The notes: generated from the letters alone by a model not told the origin. Counted from the first letter of the stretch, positions 36,456 through 45,854 are shown. The stretch: DNA of 64,000 nt from Maritalea mediterranea (GCF_021568695.1 NZ_JAKGTI010000001.1:930001-994000), one strand, 5' to 3'. Numbers and translations are program-made.

Positions 36456-36606
36456 GTGATTGCAAGACTTGATCTTACAATCCATTTGAGGGTAATGGCC
36501 CGGCACCTAATTGGTTGGTTTGAGCCTTCAAGCTGTTGTTCGGACTACAACGATCCTGCGCCTTCGCCAATGTGAAATGGACCCCAAGATCAAGTCTTGG
36601 GGTGAC
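36456..36606. repeat. Inverted pair of 32-nt palindromic elements (REP/BIME-like) with compensatory changes
   Basis: Copy 1 (36456-36487) and copy 2 (36575-36606) are inverted relative to each other and identical at 24 of 32 positions. Each can fold into a hairpin with an AAGA/TCTT inner stem and a CTTGA-type loop. In the outer stem, three pairs differ between copies as whole base pairs (T-A, T-A, G-C against C-G, C-G, C-G), so folding is kept. The 87-bp centre (36488-36574) shows no gene. After the pair, 36607-36762 contains no recognised feature. Confidence 0.65.
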
Positions 36607-36762
36607 GGCGGGTGGGTGTTGATAGGGCGAGAAAATCAGTGGTGCGTGGCCCACATGCGGGGCGCAAACAAAAAAAGGTGAGCGCTGGGGCAACCGAAGA
36701 GAATCATCTCGGGGCTAGTCAGTCTTCGCCATATTGTTCCCATAGTAATTTTTCGAATGTGC

Positions 36763-36860
36763 CCCTTTCCTCTGGGCCGCCCCGGACTGGATCCGGGGCC
36801 TGTACCCCTGCGCTTGAGGGGTGGTCCCGGCTCAAGGCCGGGACGGCCCAGTGGGAATGG
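36763..36860. repeat. Cloverleaf-like structured repeat with three hairpins inside a long stem
   Basis: An outer stem pairs 36772-36778 with 36845-36851 and continues outward, with mismatches, to 36763/36860. Inside lie three hairpins. The first is 36780-36798 (7-bp stem, 5-nt loop). The second is 36804-36822 (6-bp stem, 7-nt loop). The third is 36824-36844 (8-bp stem, 5-nt loop). The hairpin sequences are of the kind seen in dispersed Hyphomicrobiales intergenic repeats. It is not a tRNA: no conserved D/T-loop bases or CCA. Function is unknown. Confidence 0.65.
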
Positions 36861-36927
36861 TTTTCTCCTCGCGTCAGTTCAAGCGCGGAGACACAGCGTG
36901 GTAGCAATTGGCGGGGATGCCGGGGTA

Positions 36928-37256
36928 GTGAGCGCTGCGAACGACGGCGGCGCGTGAAGATGCCGGGGATGCCGGGCCAGCCCGCCCGGCGCGAGGGCAG
37001 GAAAACGTGAGCGCTGCGAACGACGGCGGCGCGTGAAGATGCCGGGGGTGCCGGGCCAGCCCGCCCGGCGCGAGGGCAGGAAAACGTGAGCGTAGCGAAC
37101 GACGGCGGCGCGTGAAGATGCCGGGGATGCCGGGCCAGCCCGCCCGGCGCGAGGGCAGGAAAATGTGAGCGCAGCGAACGACGGCGGCGCGTGAAGATGC
37201 CGGGGGTGCCGGGCCAGCCCGCCCGGCGCGAGGGCAGGAAAATGTGAGCGTAGCGA
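36928..37256. repeat. 79-bp tandem repeat, four full units plus a partial fifth
   Basis: Units begin with GTGAGCG at 36928, 37007, 37086 and 37165; the partial fifth copy begins at 37244. The period is exactly 79 bp. Units 1 and 3 share GGGGATG where units 2 and 4 have GGGGGTG, suggesting that a 158-bp pair was duplicated. Each unit holds a hairpin with stem GCCGGGC/GCCCGGC and a 6-nt loop. The array abuts the 3' end of mutL, 25 bp before its stop on the opposite strand. The period is not a multiple of three and no reading frame is conserved across units. Confidence 0.95.
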
Positions 37257-37280
37257 CCGGTGGCGGCAAATCAATCGAAC

Positions 37281-39137
37281 CTACCGCCGCCCAAACAGCC
37301 GCTCGATATCCGCTTTCTTCAGCTCCACATAGGTCGGGCGGCCATGGATGCACTGGCCGGAATGAGGCGTGGCTTCCATATCGCGCAGCAGCATGTTCAT
37401 CTCCTCAGCGCGCAAGCGCCGCCCGGAGCGCACCGAACCGTGACATGCCATCCGGGCCGCCACTTCCTCCAAACGTTCGCGGACAATGGAGATATTGTCC
37501 CATTCGGCCAGCTGATCAGCCACATCATTGATCAGCTTTTCTACATTGGGATGCTTCAAAATGGCCGGTGTCTCATGCACCGCGATGGCACGAGGGCCAA
37601 AACGTTCCACGCCCAGCCCCACCTGTGCCAATTCTTCTTGCGCTTCTTCCAATCGGTCGCAATCTTCTTCCGGCAGCTCCACCACCACGGGGATCAATTG
37701 TCGTTGCGCGGGAACAGGGCCATCGCTCAATTCTTTTTTGAACCGCTCATAAACGAGCCGCTCGTGCGCCGCATGTTGGTCCACCACGATCAAACTGTCC
37801 GGCCCTTGGGCCACAATATAGTTCTCAAACAATTGGGCACGTGCGGAACCGAGCGGGAAATCATCATCTTCCGGCGGAATCTCTTCGCTCTTTTCCATGC
37901 GGGCGCTTGGCTGATGCAAATCCTGCATACGTGGTGCGCCAAAGCTGGGCGGTGGAGGCGTGAAGCCCGCGTGACCCCATTGTGGCTGCTGGGGCATGGC
38001 AAATCCATCGCCTGTTGCGTTCGGCGCCACATGTGACGGCTGAGATGGGGCAGCAGGTTGCGGTTGCGGCGCACCACCGGGTTGAAACGCATTCAACGTC
38101 GCATCCGACACCGTTTTTGAGGCGCGGAACCCTGCCGCATCGAGCGCATTCATCACGCCACGGATCACTGCCGCACGCACCAAGCCGGCATCACGAAAGC
38201 GCACTTCCGCCTTCGCCGGATGCACATTCACGTCCAAATCCTGGCTGGGCAAATCCACAAACAGCGCCGCAACCGGAAAACGATCGCGGTGCAAAAAGTC
38301 AGCATATGCGCCGCGCAAAGCGCCCAACAACACCTTGTCGCGCACGGGGCGGCCATTCACAAAGTAGAATTGCGAGAGCGAATTGGCTTTGGTGTAAGTG
38401 GGCAGGGCCGCCATGCCGCGCACGCGCACCGGGCCGCGCTGATAATCAATCGGCACCGCATTTTGCGCGAAATCCAAGCCCAAGATTTGCCCCAAGCGGT
38501 TCTTATCGCCCTGAAAATCATCCTCCGCGTCGGAAACCGGTTGGGCGGGCCAGTTTAGCGTTTGCCGATCAGAGCCAGACAGAATGAACTGCACATGCGG
38601 TTTGGACATGGCCAACCGCTTCATTACATCGGTGATCGCATTGCTTTCTGCGCGATCAGACTTCAAAAATTTCAACCGTGCAGGCACATTTTTAAACAGC
38701 TCACGCACCTCGATCACCGTACCGTGGGGCATGGGATGGGGCGAAATCACCGCATCGCCATCCACGAAGCGCAATTGTAAGCCCAGCTCCTCATCGCGTG
38801 GCCGCGTGGCAATGCGCAGATCCGCCACCGCGCTAATCGAGGCCAATGCCTCTCCGCGAAAACCAAGGGTAGAGATATGATCGAGATCATCTTCCGGCAG
38901 TTTGGAGGTGGCGTGGCGTTCCACGCTCAAGCGCAGATCTTCTTCGCCCATGCCATAGCCATCATCCTCAATGCGGATCAGGGATTTGCCGCCCGCACCT
39001 GTGGTGATGGCAATGCGGGTGGCGCCCGCATCCAGCGAGTTTTCCACCAACTCTTTCACGATGCTGGCCGGGCGTTCAATCACCTCGCCAGCTGCGATTT
39101 TGTTCACCAGATCGTTGGGCAGTTGCCGAATGCGCAT
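37281..39137 (-). CDS. mutL: DNA mismatch repair protein MutL
   Basis: Couples mismatch recognition by MutS to strand removal. It has 618 residues from ATG 39137, chosen because GGAG precedes it and the protein then starts MRIRQLPNDLVNKIAAGEVIERP-like, as in the family. The N-terminal GHKL ATPase has ELVENSLDAGAT, DDGYGM and GFRGEALASI. A Pro/Gln-rich linker is around 350-420. The C-terminal domain carries the endonuclease motif DQHAAHERLVYE, so this MutL should nick DNA. The gene is divergent from tadA, and its end is next to the 79-bp tandem repeats. Confidence 0.97.
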   Translation of the reverse strand: MRIRQLPNDLVNKIAAGEVIERPASIVKELVENSLDAGATRIAITTGAGGKSLIRIEDDGYGMGEEDLRLSVERHATSKLPEDDLDHISTLGFRGEALASISAVADLRIATRPRDEELGLQLRFVDGDAVISPHPMPHGTVIEVRELFKNVPARLKFLKSDRAESNAITDVMKRLAMSKPHVQFILSGSDRQTLNWPAQPVSDAEDDFQGDKNRLGQILGLDFAQNAVPIDYQRGPVRVRGMAALPTYTKANSLSQFYFVNGRPVRDKVLLGALRGAYADFLHRDRFPVAALFVDLPSQDLDVNVHPAKAEVRFRDAGLVRAAVIRGVMNALDAAGFRASKTVSDATLNAFQPGGAPQPQPAAPSQPSHVAPNATGDGFAMPQQPQWGHAGFTPPPPSFGAPRMQDLHQPSARMEKSEEIPPEDDDFPLGSARAQLFENYIVAQGPDSLIVVDQHAAHERLVYERFKKELSDGPVPAQRQLIPVVVELPEEDCDRLEEAQEELAQVGLGVERFGPRAIAVHETPAILKHPNVEKLINDVADQLAEWDNISIVRERLEEVAARMACHGSVRSGRRLRAEEMNMLLRDMEATPHSGQCIHGRPTYVELKKADIERLFGRR

Positions 39138-39227
39138 GGCTGATTCTCCTATCCGCCAAGCATAAGGCGAACCGATAGGCTTTGCATCCTTTGCCAACCT
39201 ATGGCAGGTAACATTTCAACAAGTAGG

Positions 39228-39692
39228 ATGATGATGACCAAGCCAACCAAGCCCACACCCATGCAACAGGCCTTAGAACTTGCCCGGCAAGCCGCTGTAG
39301 CAGGCGAAGTGCCCGTGGGGGCGGTTATTGTGAAAGATGGTGAAATCATCGCCACGGCGCAAAATGAAATGAAGCGCATAGGCGACCCAACCGCCCATGC
39401 CGAGATGCAAGCCATGCGTAAGGCATTGGCGAAACTGGGCACCGGACGTCTTGATGGTTGTGATCTCTATGTAACGCTGGAGCCATGCACCATGTGTGCC
39501 GGGGCAATTGCCCATGCCAAACTGCGGCGCGTTTATTATGGGGCAGAGGACCAAAAGGGCGGGGCCGTGGATAATGGTGTGCGTTTCTTCACCTCACCCA
39601 CTTGCCATCATCAGCCCGAAGTGATTTCAGGCATAGGCGAAGCCGAGGCCGCTCAATTGCTTATCCAATTTTTTGCTGAGAGGCGAGCATAA
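39228..39692 (+). CDS. tadA: tRNA-specific adenosine deaminase
   Basis: Deaminates A34 to inosine in tRNA-Arg(ACG). It is 154 residues if started at ATG 39228; ATG 39231 and 39234 follow at once, with AGTAGG upstream. Zinc and catalytic residues are in AHAEM and in PCTMCAGA, with VPVGAVIV before them. TadA is distinguished from other deaminases by its length and by the DPTAHAEMQAM block. The 3' end overlaps the convergent patatin gene by 32 bp. Confidence 0.93.
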   Translation: MMMTKPTKPTPMQQALELARQAAVAGEVPVGAVIVKDGEIIATAQNEMKRIGDPTAHAEMQAMRKALAKLGTGRLDGCDLYVTLEPCTMCAGAIAHAKLRRVYYGAEDQKGGAVDNGVRFFTSPTCHHQPEVISGIGEAEAAQLLIQFFAERRA

Positions 39693-40521
39693 GGTCAATG
39701 CGCGTGGCCAGATCGCGCTTGAGCTTTTCCTTCACCGTGTCGCCTGCTGCCAGAATGTCCCGTACGCGCCAAAATTCATAGGCGCCAAAATGCCCCACAG
39801 GTGGACGCACATAGATATCAGGCGGGTAGGCGGCAATGGCATAGGCGCTGAGTGAGTGCATCATGATTTGCGCGGCGCCAAGTCCGACATCAATTGCCGA
39901 AGGCATGGTGGAGTCATTAACAGGCACCGGATCGCCGTTCACATCCACACCGATCAGAATATCCATATTGTGCGCCGCATGCTCCAAGGGCAGTGGGTTC
40001 ACCACGCCACCATCCACCAGGGTCTGGCCACCATGTTCTACGGGTTTGAATAGGCTGGGAATCGCAATGGAGCCGGCAATGGCCGGGGCGATCTCGCCGG
40101 TATGAAACACAACCTGATGCCAGGAACGGTAATCAGTGGCAATCACCCTCAGGGGTATCTTCAACTCTTCAAAGTGAATAGGCAGTGTATCCGGCGCGAA
40201 GGAGGTTAACACCTTGGTGGCGTCAAACTGCATGGAAATGCCATCTTGAAACATGGCTTTAATGCCCGTCACCTGCGTGCGCCATAAGCGTGAACTCAGG
40301 GCGCGCATGGTGCCCAGCACATCAATTGCATAGCTTCGGATTTCACGCCCACTCATGCCAGCGGCCCAGCCAGCGCCAATAAAGGCGCCGATGGAGGTGC
40401 CGGCAATCAGGCTGGGCTTTAAGCCCAACTCGTCCATCGCTTCAATCACTGCAATATGCGAAAGGCCCCGTGCGGCACCGCCGCCAAGCGCAACGCCAAT
40501 TCTGGGACCTGTTATCGCCAT
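39661..40521 (-). CDS. Patatin-like phospholipase (RssA/YchK type)
   Basis: A 286-residue lipid acyl hydrolase-like protein. The oxyanion-hole loop is GGGAARGLSH, the nucleophile elbow GTSIG (Ser43), and the catalytic Asp is in VDGGVVNPLP, so the Ser-Asp dyad is intact. There is no signal peptide. This single-domain type is widespread in Proteobacteria, and its natural substrate is generally not known. The ATG has CAGGTG upstream. The gene converges on tadA with an overlap of 32 bp and lies upstream of no obvious partner. Confidence 0.9.
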   Translation of the reverse strand: MAITGPRIGVALGGGAARGLSHIAVIEAMDELGLKPSLIAGTSIGAFIGAGWAAGMSGREIRSYAIDVLGTMRALSSRLWRTQVTGIKAMFQDGISMQFDATKVLTSFAPDTLPIHFEELKIPLRVIATDYRSWHQVVFHTGEIAPAIAGSIAIPSLFKPVEHGGQTLVDGGVVNPLPLEHAAHNMDILIGVDVNGDPVPVNDSTMPSAIDVGLGAAQIMMHSLSAYAIAAYPPDIYVRPPVGHFGAYEFWRVRDILAAGDTVKEKLKRDLATRIDLMLASQQKIG

Positions 40522-40596
40522 TTTAACACCTGAAGGTTCGCATTCAACTTAGATGTTAAATGAAATTGTTTAAACTTTTATATCTTCAAGTGCCGA

Positions 40597-41871
40597 TCAC
40601 GAAGATTTGCGCTCAAGTGCCCGCCAGGCGATATCTTTTCGGTAAAATCCATTGCCCCAATCCACGCGCTCAATTACCGCGTAGGCTTTGTCGCGAGCGG
40701 TTTGAATCTCATCCGCAACCGCAGTCACATTCAACACTCGTCCACCGGTGGCCACCAATTGACCCTCCTCAAGGGCAGTGCCCGCATGGAAAATTTTCAC
40801 GCCATCGTCTTCTGCCGCGTCGAGACCGTTGATGGGCGTGCCTTTGTCATAAGAACCGGGATAGCCGTTTGAGGCCATCACCACAGTCAATGACGTTGCG
40901 TCCCGCCATTGCGGTGTATGCTGATCCAATGTGCCATTCACAGTGGCCTCCAAAAGGTCCACAATGTCTGACTGCAATAATGACATCAGCACCTGGCATT
41001 CCGGATCGCCGAAACGCACATTATATTCAATCAGCTTCGGTCCGGTTTTGGTGATCATCAGCCCGGCAAACAGCACCCCTTTGAAGGGAGTGCCCCGCGC
41101 CGCCATGCCTCGAATGGAGGGCGCGATGATTTCCTCATCTACCCGTTTGATCATCTCTTCGGTCATCACTGGGGCAGGAGAATAAGCCCCCATACCCCCG
41201 GTGTTCGGGCCTTTATCGCCATCATAGGCGCGCTTGTGATCTTGCGCGGAAGGCAACAATTTGTAGTTTTTGCCATCGCTGATGGCAAAAAGGCTGGCTT
41301 CTTCGCCCATCAAGCATTCTTCGATCACCACCGAGGCACCTGCAGAGCCAAAGGCGCCGTCAAAAATCGCAAACACGGCATCTTCCGCTTCTCGAAGCGT
41401 CTGCGCCACAATCACACCCTTACCTGCGGCCAATCCGTCTGCTTTCACCACGATGGGCGCACCCTCCGCCCGCACATAGTCAATCGCAGCATCCACATCG
41501 TCAAAGCGTGCATATTTGGCCGTCGGCACGTTCATTTCGTCGCACAAAAGCTTGGTAAAATGCTTGGAGCCTTCGAGTTGTGCTGCGGCTTTGGAGGGGC
41601 CAAAGACCTTGATGCCGGCTTGTTCCAAATCGTCGGTGATGCCAGCCACCAGTGGCGCTTCCGGCCCGACAACAACCAGGTCAATTTTTTTGTCAGCACA
41701 AAAGGCCGCTACCTTGTCGTGCGCCCCTACATTGAGGGTCACCAATTCACCACAGTCGGCCATGCCCGGATTGCCCGGCGCGATATATAGTTTGCCCAAA
41801 CGTTCAGAGCGTGCAATCGCCCATGCGAGGGCGTGCTCACGCCCGCCAGAACCCAACAGCAATATGTTCAT
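40597..41871 (-). CDS. purD: Phosphoribosylamine-glycine ligase
   Basis: Second step of de novo purine synthesis: phosphoribosylamine plus glycine plus ATP to GAR. The 424 residues have an ATP-grasp fold starting [18 protein letters not shown]. Further motifs are [14 protein letters not shown] and, near the end of the ATP site, [12 protein letters not shown]. It stands as a single gene, divergent from xseA across 104 bp. Confidence 0.98.
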   Translation of the reverse strand: MNILLLGSGGREHALAWAIARSERLGKLYIAPGNPGMADCGELVTLNVGAHDKVAAFCADKKIDLVVVGPEAPLVAGITDDLEQAGIKVFGPSKAAAQLEGSKHFTKLLCDEMNVPTAKYARFDDVDAAIDYVRAEGAPIVVKADGLAAGKGVIVAQTLREAEDAVFAIFDGAFGSAGASVVIEECLMGEEASLFAISDGKNYKLLPSAQDHKRAYDGDKGPNTGGMGAYSPAPVMTEEMIKRVDEEIIAPSIRGMAARGTPFKGVLFAGLMITKTGPKLIEYNVRFGDPECQVLMSLLQSDIVDLLEATVNGTLDQHTPQWRDATSLTVVMASNGYPGSYDKGTPINGLDAAEDDGVKIFHAGTALEEGQLVATGGRVLNVTAVADEIQTARDKAYAVIERVDWGNGFYRKDIAWRALERKSS

Positions 41872-41975
41872 TTCTTAATCCAAATCCAAATCAGCCCAAG
41901 CGATTGTTCCCATATCATGTTGATTTAGAAAGGTCACCCTTGACGATTCAATTATGAACAGGCACCAGTTAATCT

Positions 41976-43424
41976 ATGGAAGAGCAAACCGGTGCGCAGG
42001 CTTCAAACGCCCACGAATTCACAGTATCCGAAATCTCTCAATCGGTGAAACGCACCATTGAGGATCAGTTTGGTCACGTGCGCATTCGCGGCGAGGTTAC
42101 TGGCTATCGCGGTCCGCATAGCTCCGGCCATGCCTATTTTGCCTTAAAGGACGAAAAAGCCAGAATTGAGGCGGTGATCTGGCGCGGTAAATTCTCGCGC
42201 CTGCGCATCAAGCCCGAAGAAGGCATGGAAGTGATTGCCACCGGCAAGCTCACCACCTATCCCGGCTCGTCCAAATACCAGCTGGTGATTGACGATATTG
42301 AACCGGCGGGCGCCGGGGCACTGATGGCTTTGCTCGAGCAACGCCGAAAACAATTGGCCGCCGAAGGTCTGTTTGATGCCGGGCGCAAGCAGGAACTGCC
42401 TTATTTGCCCCAAACCATCGGCGTGATCACCTCGCCCACCGGCGCAGTGATCCGCGATATTCTTCATCGTCTGGATGATCGGTTTCCAACACACGTCATC
42501 GTGTGGCCGGTGCGGGTGCAGGGCGAAACCTGCGGCCCGGAAGTCGCCAACGCCATCAATGGGTTCAATGCTTTGCCCGCTGATGGCCCGATCAAGCGGC
42601 CCGACCTGTTGATCGTGGCGCGGGGCGGCGGCTCAATCGAAGATTTGTGGGGCTTTAATGAAGAAGAGGTGGTGCGCGCTGCCGCGGCATCAACCATCCC
42701 GCTGATTTCTGCGGTGGGCCATGAAACAGACATCACCCTGATTGACTATGCGGCGGACAAACGCGCGCCCACCCCCACGGGTGCGGCCGAGATGGCAGTA
42801 CCCGTAAAATCAGAACTGATCAACTATGTGCTGGATCAGGGTACGCGCCTGCGCGCGGCCCAGGCCCGGAACATCGCCACCGCTAAAGACAGGCTGCGTG
42901 CCGTATCGGCTGCCTTGCCCAAAGCCCAGGACCTGACCAACGTACCGCGCCAGCGCTTCGATATGGCGACCATGCGGCTCGGCAACGCCCTCAATCAGTT
43001 TGTGGACCGCAAGCGCGCAAGCTATTCCCAGATCAGCGCCCGCCTGTCGCCCCACGGCTTGCGGCAGAAACAGCAAAACTTCTCCGGTCAATTGCAAAGC
43101 CTGAGCGCCCGGTTGCGTCCCGCGGCCTTGGCCACGTTTGAGCGTAAGCAGACCAAAATTGAAAACTTGGGCAAGCTGCTTGATAGTCTGAGCCACAAAA
43201 AGGCGCTGGAACGTGGCTTTGCACTGGTCACTGACGCTGAAGGCAATCTTGTGCGTTCCGCTACGACACCCGAAAAGGGCGAGGGGCTAAATGTGCAATT
43301 TGCAGATGGGGATTTGGGCGTGATCGTGGCCGACGCGCCGCCCGCCAAGGCAAAACCAAAATCCAAGCCCAAACCGAAGGCTGACGCTGAAGAAAAAGAG
43401 CAAAAACAGAAAAGTCTGTTTTGA
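41976..43424 (+). CDS. xseA: Exodeoxyribonuclease VII large subunit
   Basis: Large subunit of the single-strand-specific nuclease ExoVII, 482 residues. An N-terminal OB-fold ([20 protein letters not shown]) is followed by the catalytic region with [34 protein letters not shown] and [18 protein letters not shown] coiled-coil region follows, then a lysine-rich C-terminal tail. The small subunit xseB is not in the window. An A/T-rich hairpin overlaps the stop codon. Confidence 0.97.
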   Translation: MEEQTGAQASNAHEFTVSEISQSVKRTIEDQFGHVRIRGEVTGYRGPHSSGHAYFALKDEKARIEAVIWRGKFSRLRIKPEEGMEVIATGKLTTYPGSSKYQLVIDDIEPAGAGALMALLEQRRKQLAAEGLFDAGRKQELPYLPQTIGVITSPTGAVIRDILHRLDDRFPTHVIVWPVRVQGETCGPEVANAINGFNALPADGPIKRPDLLIVARGGGSIEDLWGFNEEEVVRAAAASTIPLISAVGHETDITLIDYAADKRAPTPTGAAEMAVPVKSELINYVLDQGTRLRAAQARNIATAKDRLRAVSAALPKAQDLTNVPRQRFDMATMRLGNALNQFVDRKRASYSQISARLSPHGLRQKQQNFSGQLQSLSARLRPAALATFERKQTKIENLGKLLDSLSHKKALERGFALVTDAEGNLVRSATTPEKGEGLNVQFADGDLGVIVADAPPAKAKPKSKPKPKADAEEKEQKQKSLF

Positions 43425-43430
43425 TTTTTT
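43403..43430 (+). terminator. Terminator-like hairpin at the end of xseA
   Basis: AAAACAGA and TCTGTTTT form an 8-bp stem with a 4-nt loop. GATTTTTT follows. The stem overlaps the last codons and the stop of xseA. It is A/T-rich, so strength is uncertain. A second stem (TCGCCCC/GGGGCGA, 43433-43457) follows just before the ribosome-binding site of the next gene. Confidence 0.4.
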
Positions 43431-43470
43431 GCTCGCCCCGTCCTAAATAAGGGGCGAAAGAGGTTTGACG

Positions 43471-43686
43471 ATGAATATTTTTGAAAATGGTTTTGGCCAA
43501 AGCGAAGCCAAGTTGCGCTATCTGGATGCGGATTTTGCCGTAATCAAACCAGGCACCTTTGTGCGCTGCGCCGTCACCGGCCAACAAATTCCGCTGGACG
43601 AGCTTTCCTATTGGAGCGTGGATCGGCAGGAACCTTATGTGGATGCACACGCCTCGCTTGAAGCGCTGCAAAAAAGCAAAAAGTAA
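43471..43686 (+). CDS. DUF2093 family small protein
   Basis: A 71-residue protein that begins NIFENGFGQSEAKLRYLD and contains PGTFVRCAVTGQQIPLDEL, the hallmark of DUF2093, a family nearly confined to Alphaproteobacteria. Function is unknown. It has no signal peptide or membrane helix. ATG 43471 is favoured over a TTG six bases earlier because of GAAAGAGG upstream. In rhizobial genomes, as I recall them, this gene sits next to lpxK; here the next gene is an LpxB-like glycosyltransferase 6 bp downstream. Confidence 0.85.
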   Translation: MNIFENGFGQSEAKLRYLDADFAVIKPGTFVRCAVTGQQIPLDELSYWSVDRQEPYVDAHASLEALQKSKK

Positions 43687-43692
43687 CGCCGC

Positions 43693-44826
43693 ATGCGCGT
43701 TTTGATCATCACCAATGGCATGGGCGAAGATGCCATGGGTGCCGCCTTGGCCAAGGCACTTGCCCCACAATGCGAAATGGAAGCCCTGCCCACAGTGGGC
43801 GAGGGGCTTGCCTATCGAAATATTTGCCCGTTAGTGGGACCACGCGGTCATCTGGCCAGTGAGGGCCACCGCAAACAAGGCTCTTTGATCAAAGATTTCC
43901 AACATGGTTTGGCGCTGACCGCTCTTAAACATGTGCGCTATATGCGCCAGCAACGCGGCCGCTGGGACAAGATAATTGTGTTGGGCGATATGGTTGGCTT
44001 GGCGTTATGCAAAGCCGGGGGGCATGCTGTCGACCTTTACCTGGATTGCTACAAGTCCGGCTTTGCCTCAACCTACTCTGCTGTGGAGAAACGATTGATA
44101 AAAGCCACAGCCGCCAAGACGCTATGTCGCGATGATATACTGGCGGGTCAATTGCGTGCCTATGGGCTTGATGCCGGATTTGTCGGCAACATCATGATGG
44201 ACACAGTCCCAGAACTCGCCATGGATGTAACCCCGCTTGTTGGCGATAAGACTGCCGTGACGCTGCTGCCAGGCAGTCGCAACGCGGCCAAGGTGCTCTT
44301 TGAGCTGCAAATAAGAGCGTTGGGGCGTTTAACAGGAAAATACCCAATCAGTGTTTTAGTGCCTGTTGCCCCCACGGCGGATGCTAATCAATTGATCAGG
44401 GTCTCTGGACTTAGAGCCGTTGACAAGGAGCCCGACCTGACAGCACCGGAATATTTGGCAAAGGCCGAGATGGTGGATAAAACGCCAGTACATTTCTTTG
44501 ATAAAGGCGTTGGCAGCCTTGCAAGAGTGTCGCGTTTTGTAGCCGGTCAGGCGGGAACCGCCGGTTTCCAGAGTGCCGGACTGGGCGTGCCAGTAATCGC
44601 CCTTGTGCCTCCCGACGCCCGGCCAAGCCGTGTTGCGAAAAATGAACGCCTCATGGGCGAGAGCCGTATAACAACATCTCTGGACGTCAATGAACTGACC
44701 GCTGCCATGGCATCGCTTCTTGAAGATGAAGCCGACGCCAAACGCCGGGGCCACATTGGCATGGAACGCATCGGCCCGGCTGGTGCTTTGGATTATGCAG
44801 TAAGACTCATTCTTGCGGGCGGCTGA
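43693..44826 (+). CDS. LpxB-like glycosyltransferase (TIGR03492-like)
   Basis: A 377-residue protein with a GT-B-like layout. It begins MRVLIITNGMGEDAMGAAL, like the TIGR03492 group of lipid-A-disaccharide-synthase-related proteins known mainly from cyanobacteria. The donor-site half has LLPGSRNAAKVL, where LpxB has LLPGSR followed by its own residues, and GQAGTAGFQSAGLGVPVIAL. The protein is therefore a distant relative of LpxB, probably transferring a sugar to a lipid. It is 6 bp downstream of DUF2093 and converges on a DUF374 acyltransferase. True LpxB function is doubtful because the N-terminal half differs strongly. Confidence 0.75.
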   Translation: MRVLIITNGMGEDAMGAALAKALAPQCEMEALPTVGEGLAYRNICPLVGPRGHLASEGHRKQGSLIKDFQHGLALTALKHVRYMRQQRGRWDKIIVLGDMVGLALCKAGGHAVDLYLDCYKSGFASTYSAVEKRLIKATAAKTLCRDDILAGQLRAYGLDAGFVGNIMMDTVPELAMDVTPLVGDKTAVTLLPGSRNAAKVLFELQIRALGRLTGKYPISVLVPVAPTADANQLIRVSGLRAVDKEPDLTAPEYLAKAEMVDKTPVHFFDKGVGSLARVSRFVAGQAGTAGFQSAGLGVPVIALVPPDARPSRVAKNERLMGESRITTSLDVNELTAAMASLLEDEADAKRRGHIGMERIGPAGALDYAVRLILAGG

Positions 44827-44846
44827 GCCGCATCGAACTCATGCGG

Positions 44847-45620
44847 CTAATTGCTCGCTTCAGAACCTTGCGGATCAAAATCCGACCGATCCGGACGCGG
44901 CGGCAGTTCCTTGCTATCGGCCAACAAAAAGGCCCGTTTCAGCACGTTATCCAGCCGCTTCGCCAGCTCTTCAGAATAGGGCGTGAGGTCTTTTGCCGTG
45001 CGTGGCACATAGAGCGGTTCATCCACCACCGCAGAAATGCGGGAGAAGGGGTGGTTGATTTGCATCTTATCCCAAACTTTTTCCAGAACAGAGCGGCGCG
45101 AACTGGACACGGCATAAGGTATAATCGGGCGGCCGGAAAAGCGCGCCAACAGCGCCACCCCGTCAGAGACCTGCCGCCCGGGGATGGGGGGAATATCTGC
45201 CGTAATGCCAATAGATTGGCCATTTTTCATCGCCCGCACCATTTCGCGCATCGCCGCCATGCCGCCAGTGCCTTCATCCTGCTTCGGGCTGGCGCCTGAG
45301 CCATCAATATTGGAGCAGCCGAAGCTTTTGGCAGCGGCGGCCACCAATTGTCCGTCGGGGTGGCGCGAGGTGAGAATGGTCAATTGGCTGGCCTCAGGCA
45401 CCAATTTCATGCCCAGCATGCCTTGCCCGTGCCAACACACATAGATGGCCGGCATCAAATCTGCACACTTTTGTTCTGCATTTGGCGGATCATAGACAAA
45501 TTTGGACGTGGCTGAGGTCAGGCGCAAATAGCCGCCCAAAATATGCCATCCAATAAAATGGCGAGCTTTGGTGCTGTTCAGCCCCCGCCCGCCAGATGTC
45601 TTTCTAGATTTTGCGTTCAC
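44847..45620 (-). CDS. DUF374 lysophospholipid acyltransferase-family protein
   Basis: A 257-residue member of the LPLAT superfamily (DUF374). Seen are YVCWHGQGML, LTSRHPDGQLVAAAAKSFG and ADIPPIPGRQVSDGVALLAR, with a C-terminal PYAVSSSRR block. These proteins are thought to acylate lipid A or a related glycolipid; direct evidence is sparse. DUF4170 and cysQ precede it on the same strand, so the transcript runs cysQ, DUF4170, DUF374. The waaA and lpxK genes that usually follow in rhizobia are not present. Confidence 0.85.
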   Translation of the reverse strand: MNAKSRKTSGGRGLNSTKARHFIGWHILGGYLRLTSATSKFVYDPPNAEQKCADLMPAIYVCWHGQGMLGMKLVPEASQLTILTSRHPDGQLVAAAAKSFGCSNIDGSGASPKQDEGTGGMAAMREMVRAMKNGQSIGITADIPPIPGRQVSDGVALLARFSGRPIIPYAVSSSRRSVLEKVWDKMQINHPFSRISAVVDEPLYVPRTAKDLTPYSEELAKRLDNVLKRAFLLADSKELPPRPDRSDFDPQGSEASN

Positions 45621-45629
45621 CGATTGGCC

Positions 45630-45854
45630 TTAGGCATCAGGGTCAAGCAAGCGGTGCATATGCACGATAAAATATCGCATATGCGCATTATCCACTGTCA
45701 TCTGGGCCTTTTGCTTCCAAACGGCATAGGCGGATTGATAATTGGGATAAACCCCAACAATATCCAACTCATCCAGATTGCGGAATTGAATTTTTTCCAA
45801 GTCTTCCAGTTCGCCGCCAAACACCAAATGCAGCAATTGTTTTTCTTCGCTCAT
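45630..45854 (-). CDS. DUF4170 family small protein
   Basis: A 74-residue soluble protein: LHLVFGGELEDLEKIQF, then VGVYPNYQSAYAVWKQKA and the end RYFIVHMHRLLDPD. This is the DUF4170 pattern of Alphaproteobacteria. Function is unknown. It lies between cysQ (25 bp upstream) and the DUF374 gene (9 bp downstream), probably in one transcript, which ties it to envelope lipid work by association only. Confidence 0.85.
   Translation of the reverse strand: MSEEKQLLHLVFGGELEDLEKIQFRNLDELDIVGVYPNYQSAYAVWKQKAQMTVDNAHMRYFIVHMHRLLDPDA

Noticed and set aside
36763-36860. tRNA or tmRNA gene, because of the cloverleaf shape
   Set aside because: The stem lengths do not match, the conserved D-loop and T-loop bases are missing, and no CCA or anticodon arrangement fits.
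36928-37256. CRISPR array
   Set aside because: Units are contiguous and nearly identical along all 79 bp; there are no unique spacers and no cas genes.
36874-37353. Two minus-strand open frames of 159 and 131 codons with repeated peptides
   Set aside because: They are produced by the 79-bp repeat, whose period shifts the frame by one base per unit, and they run into the end of mutL.
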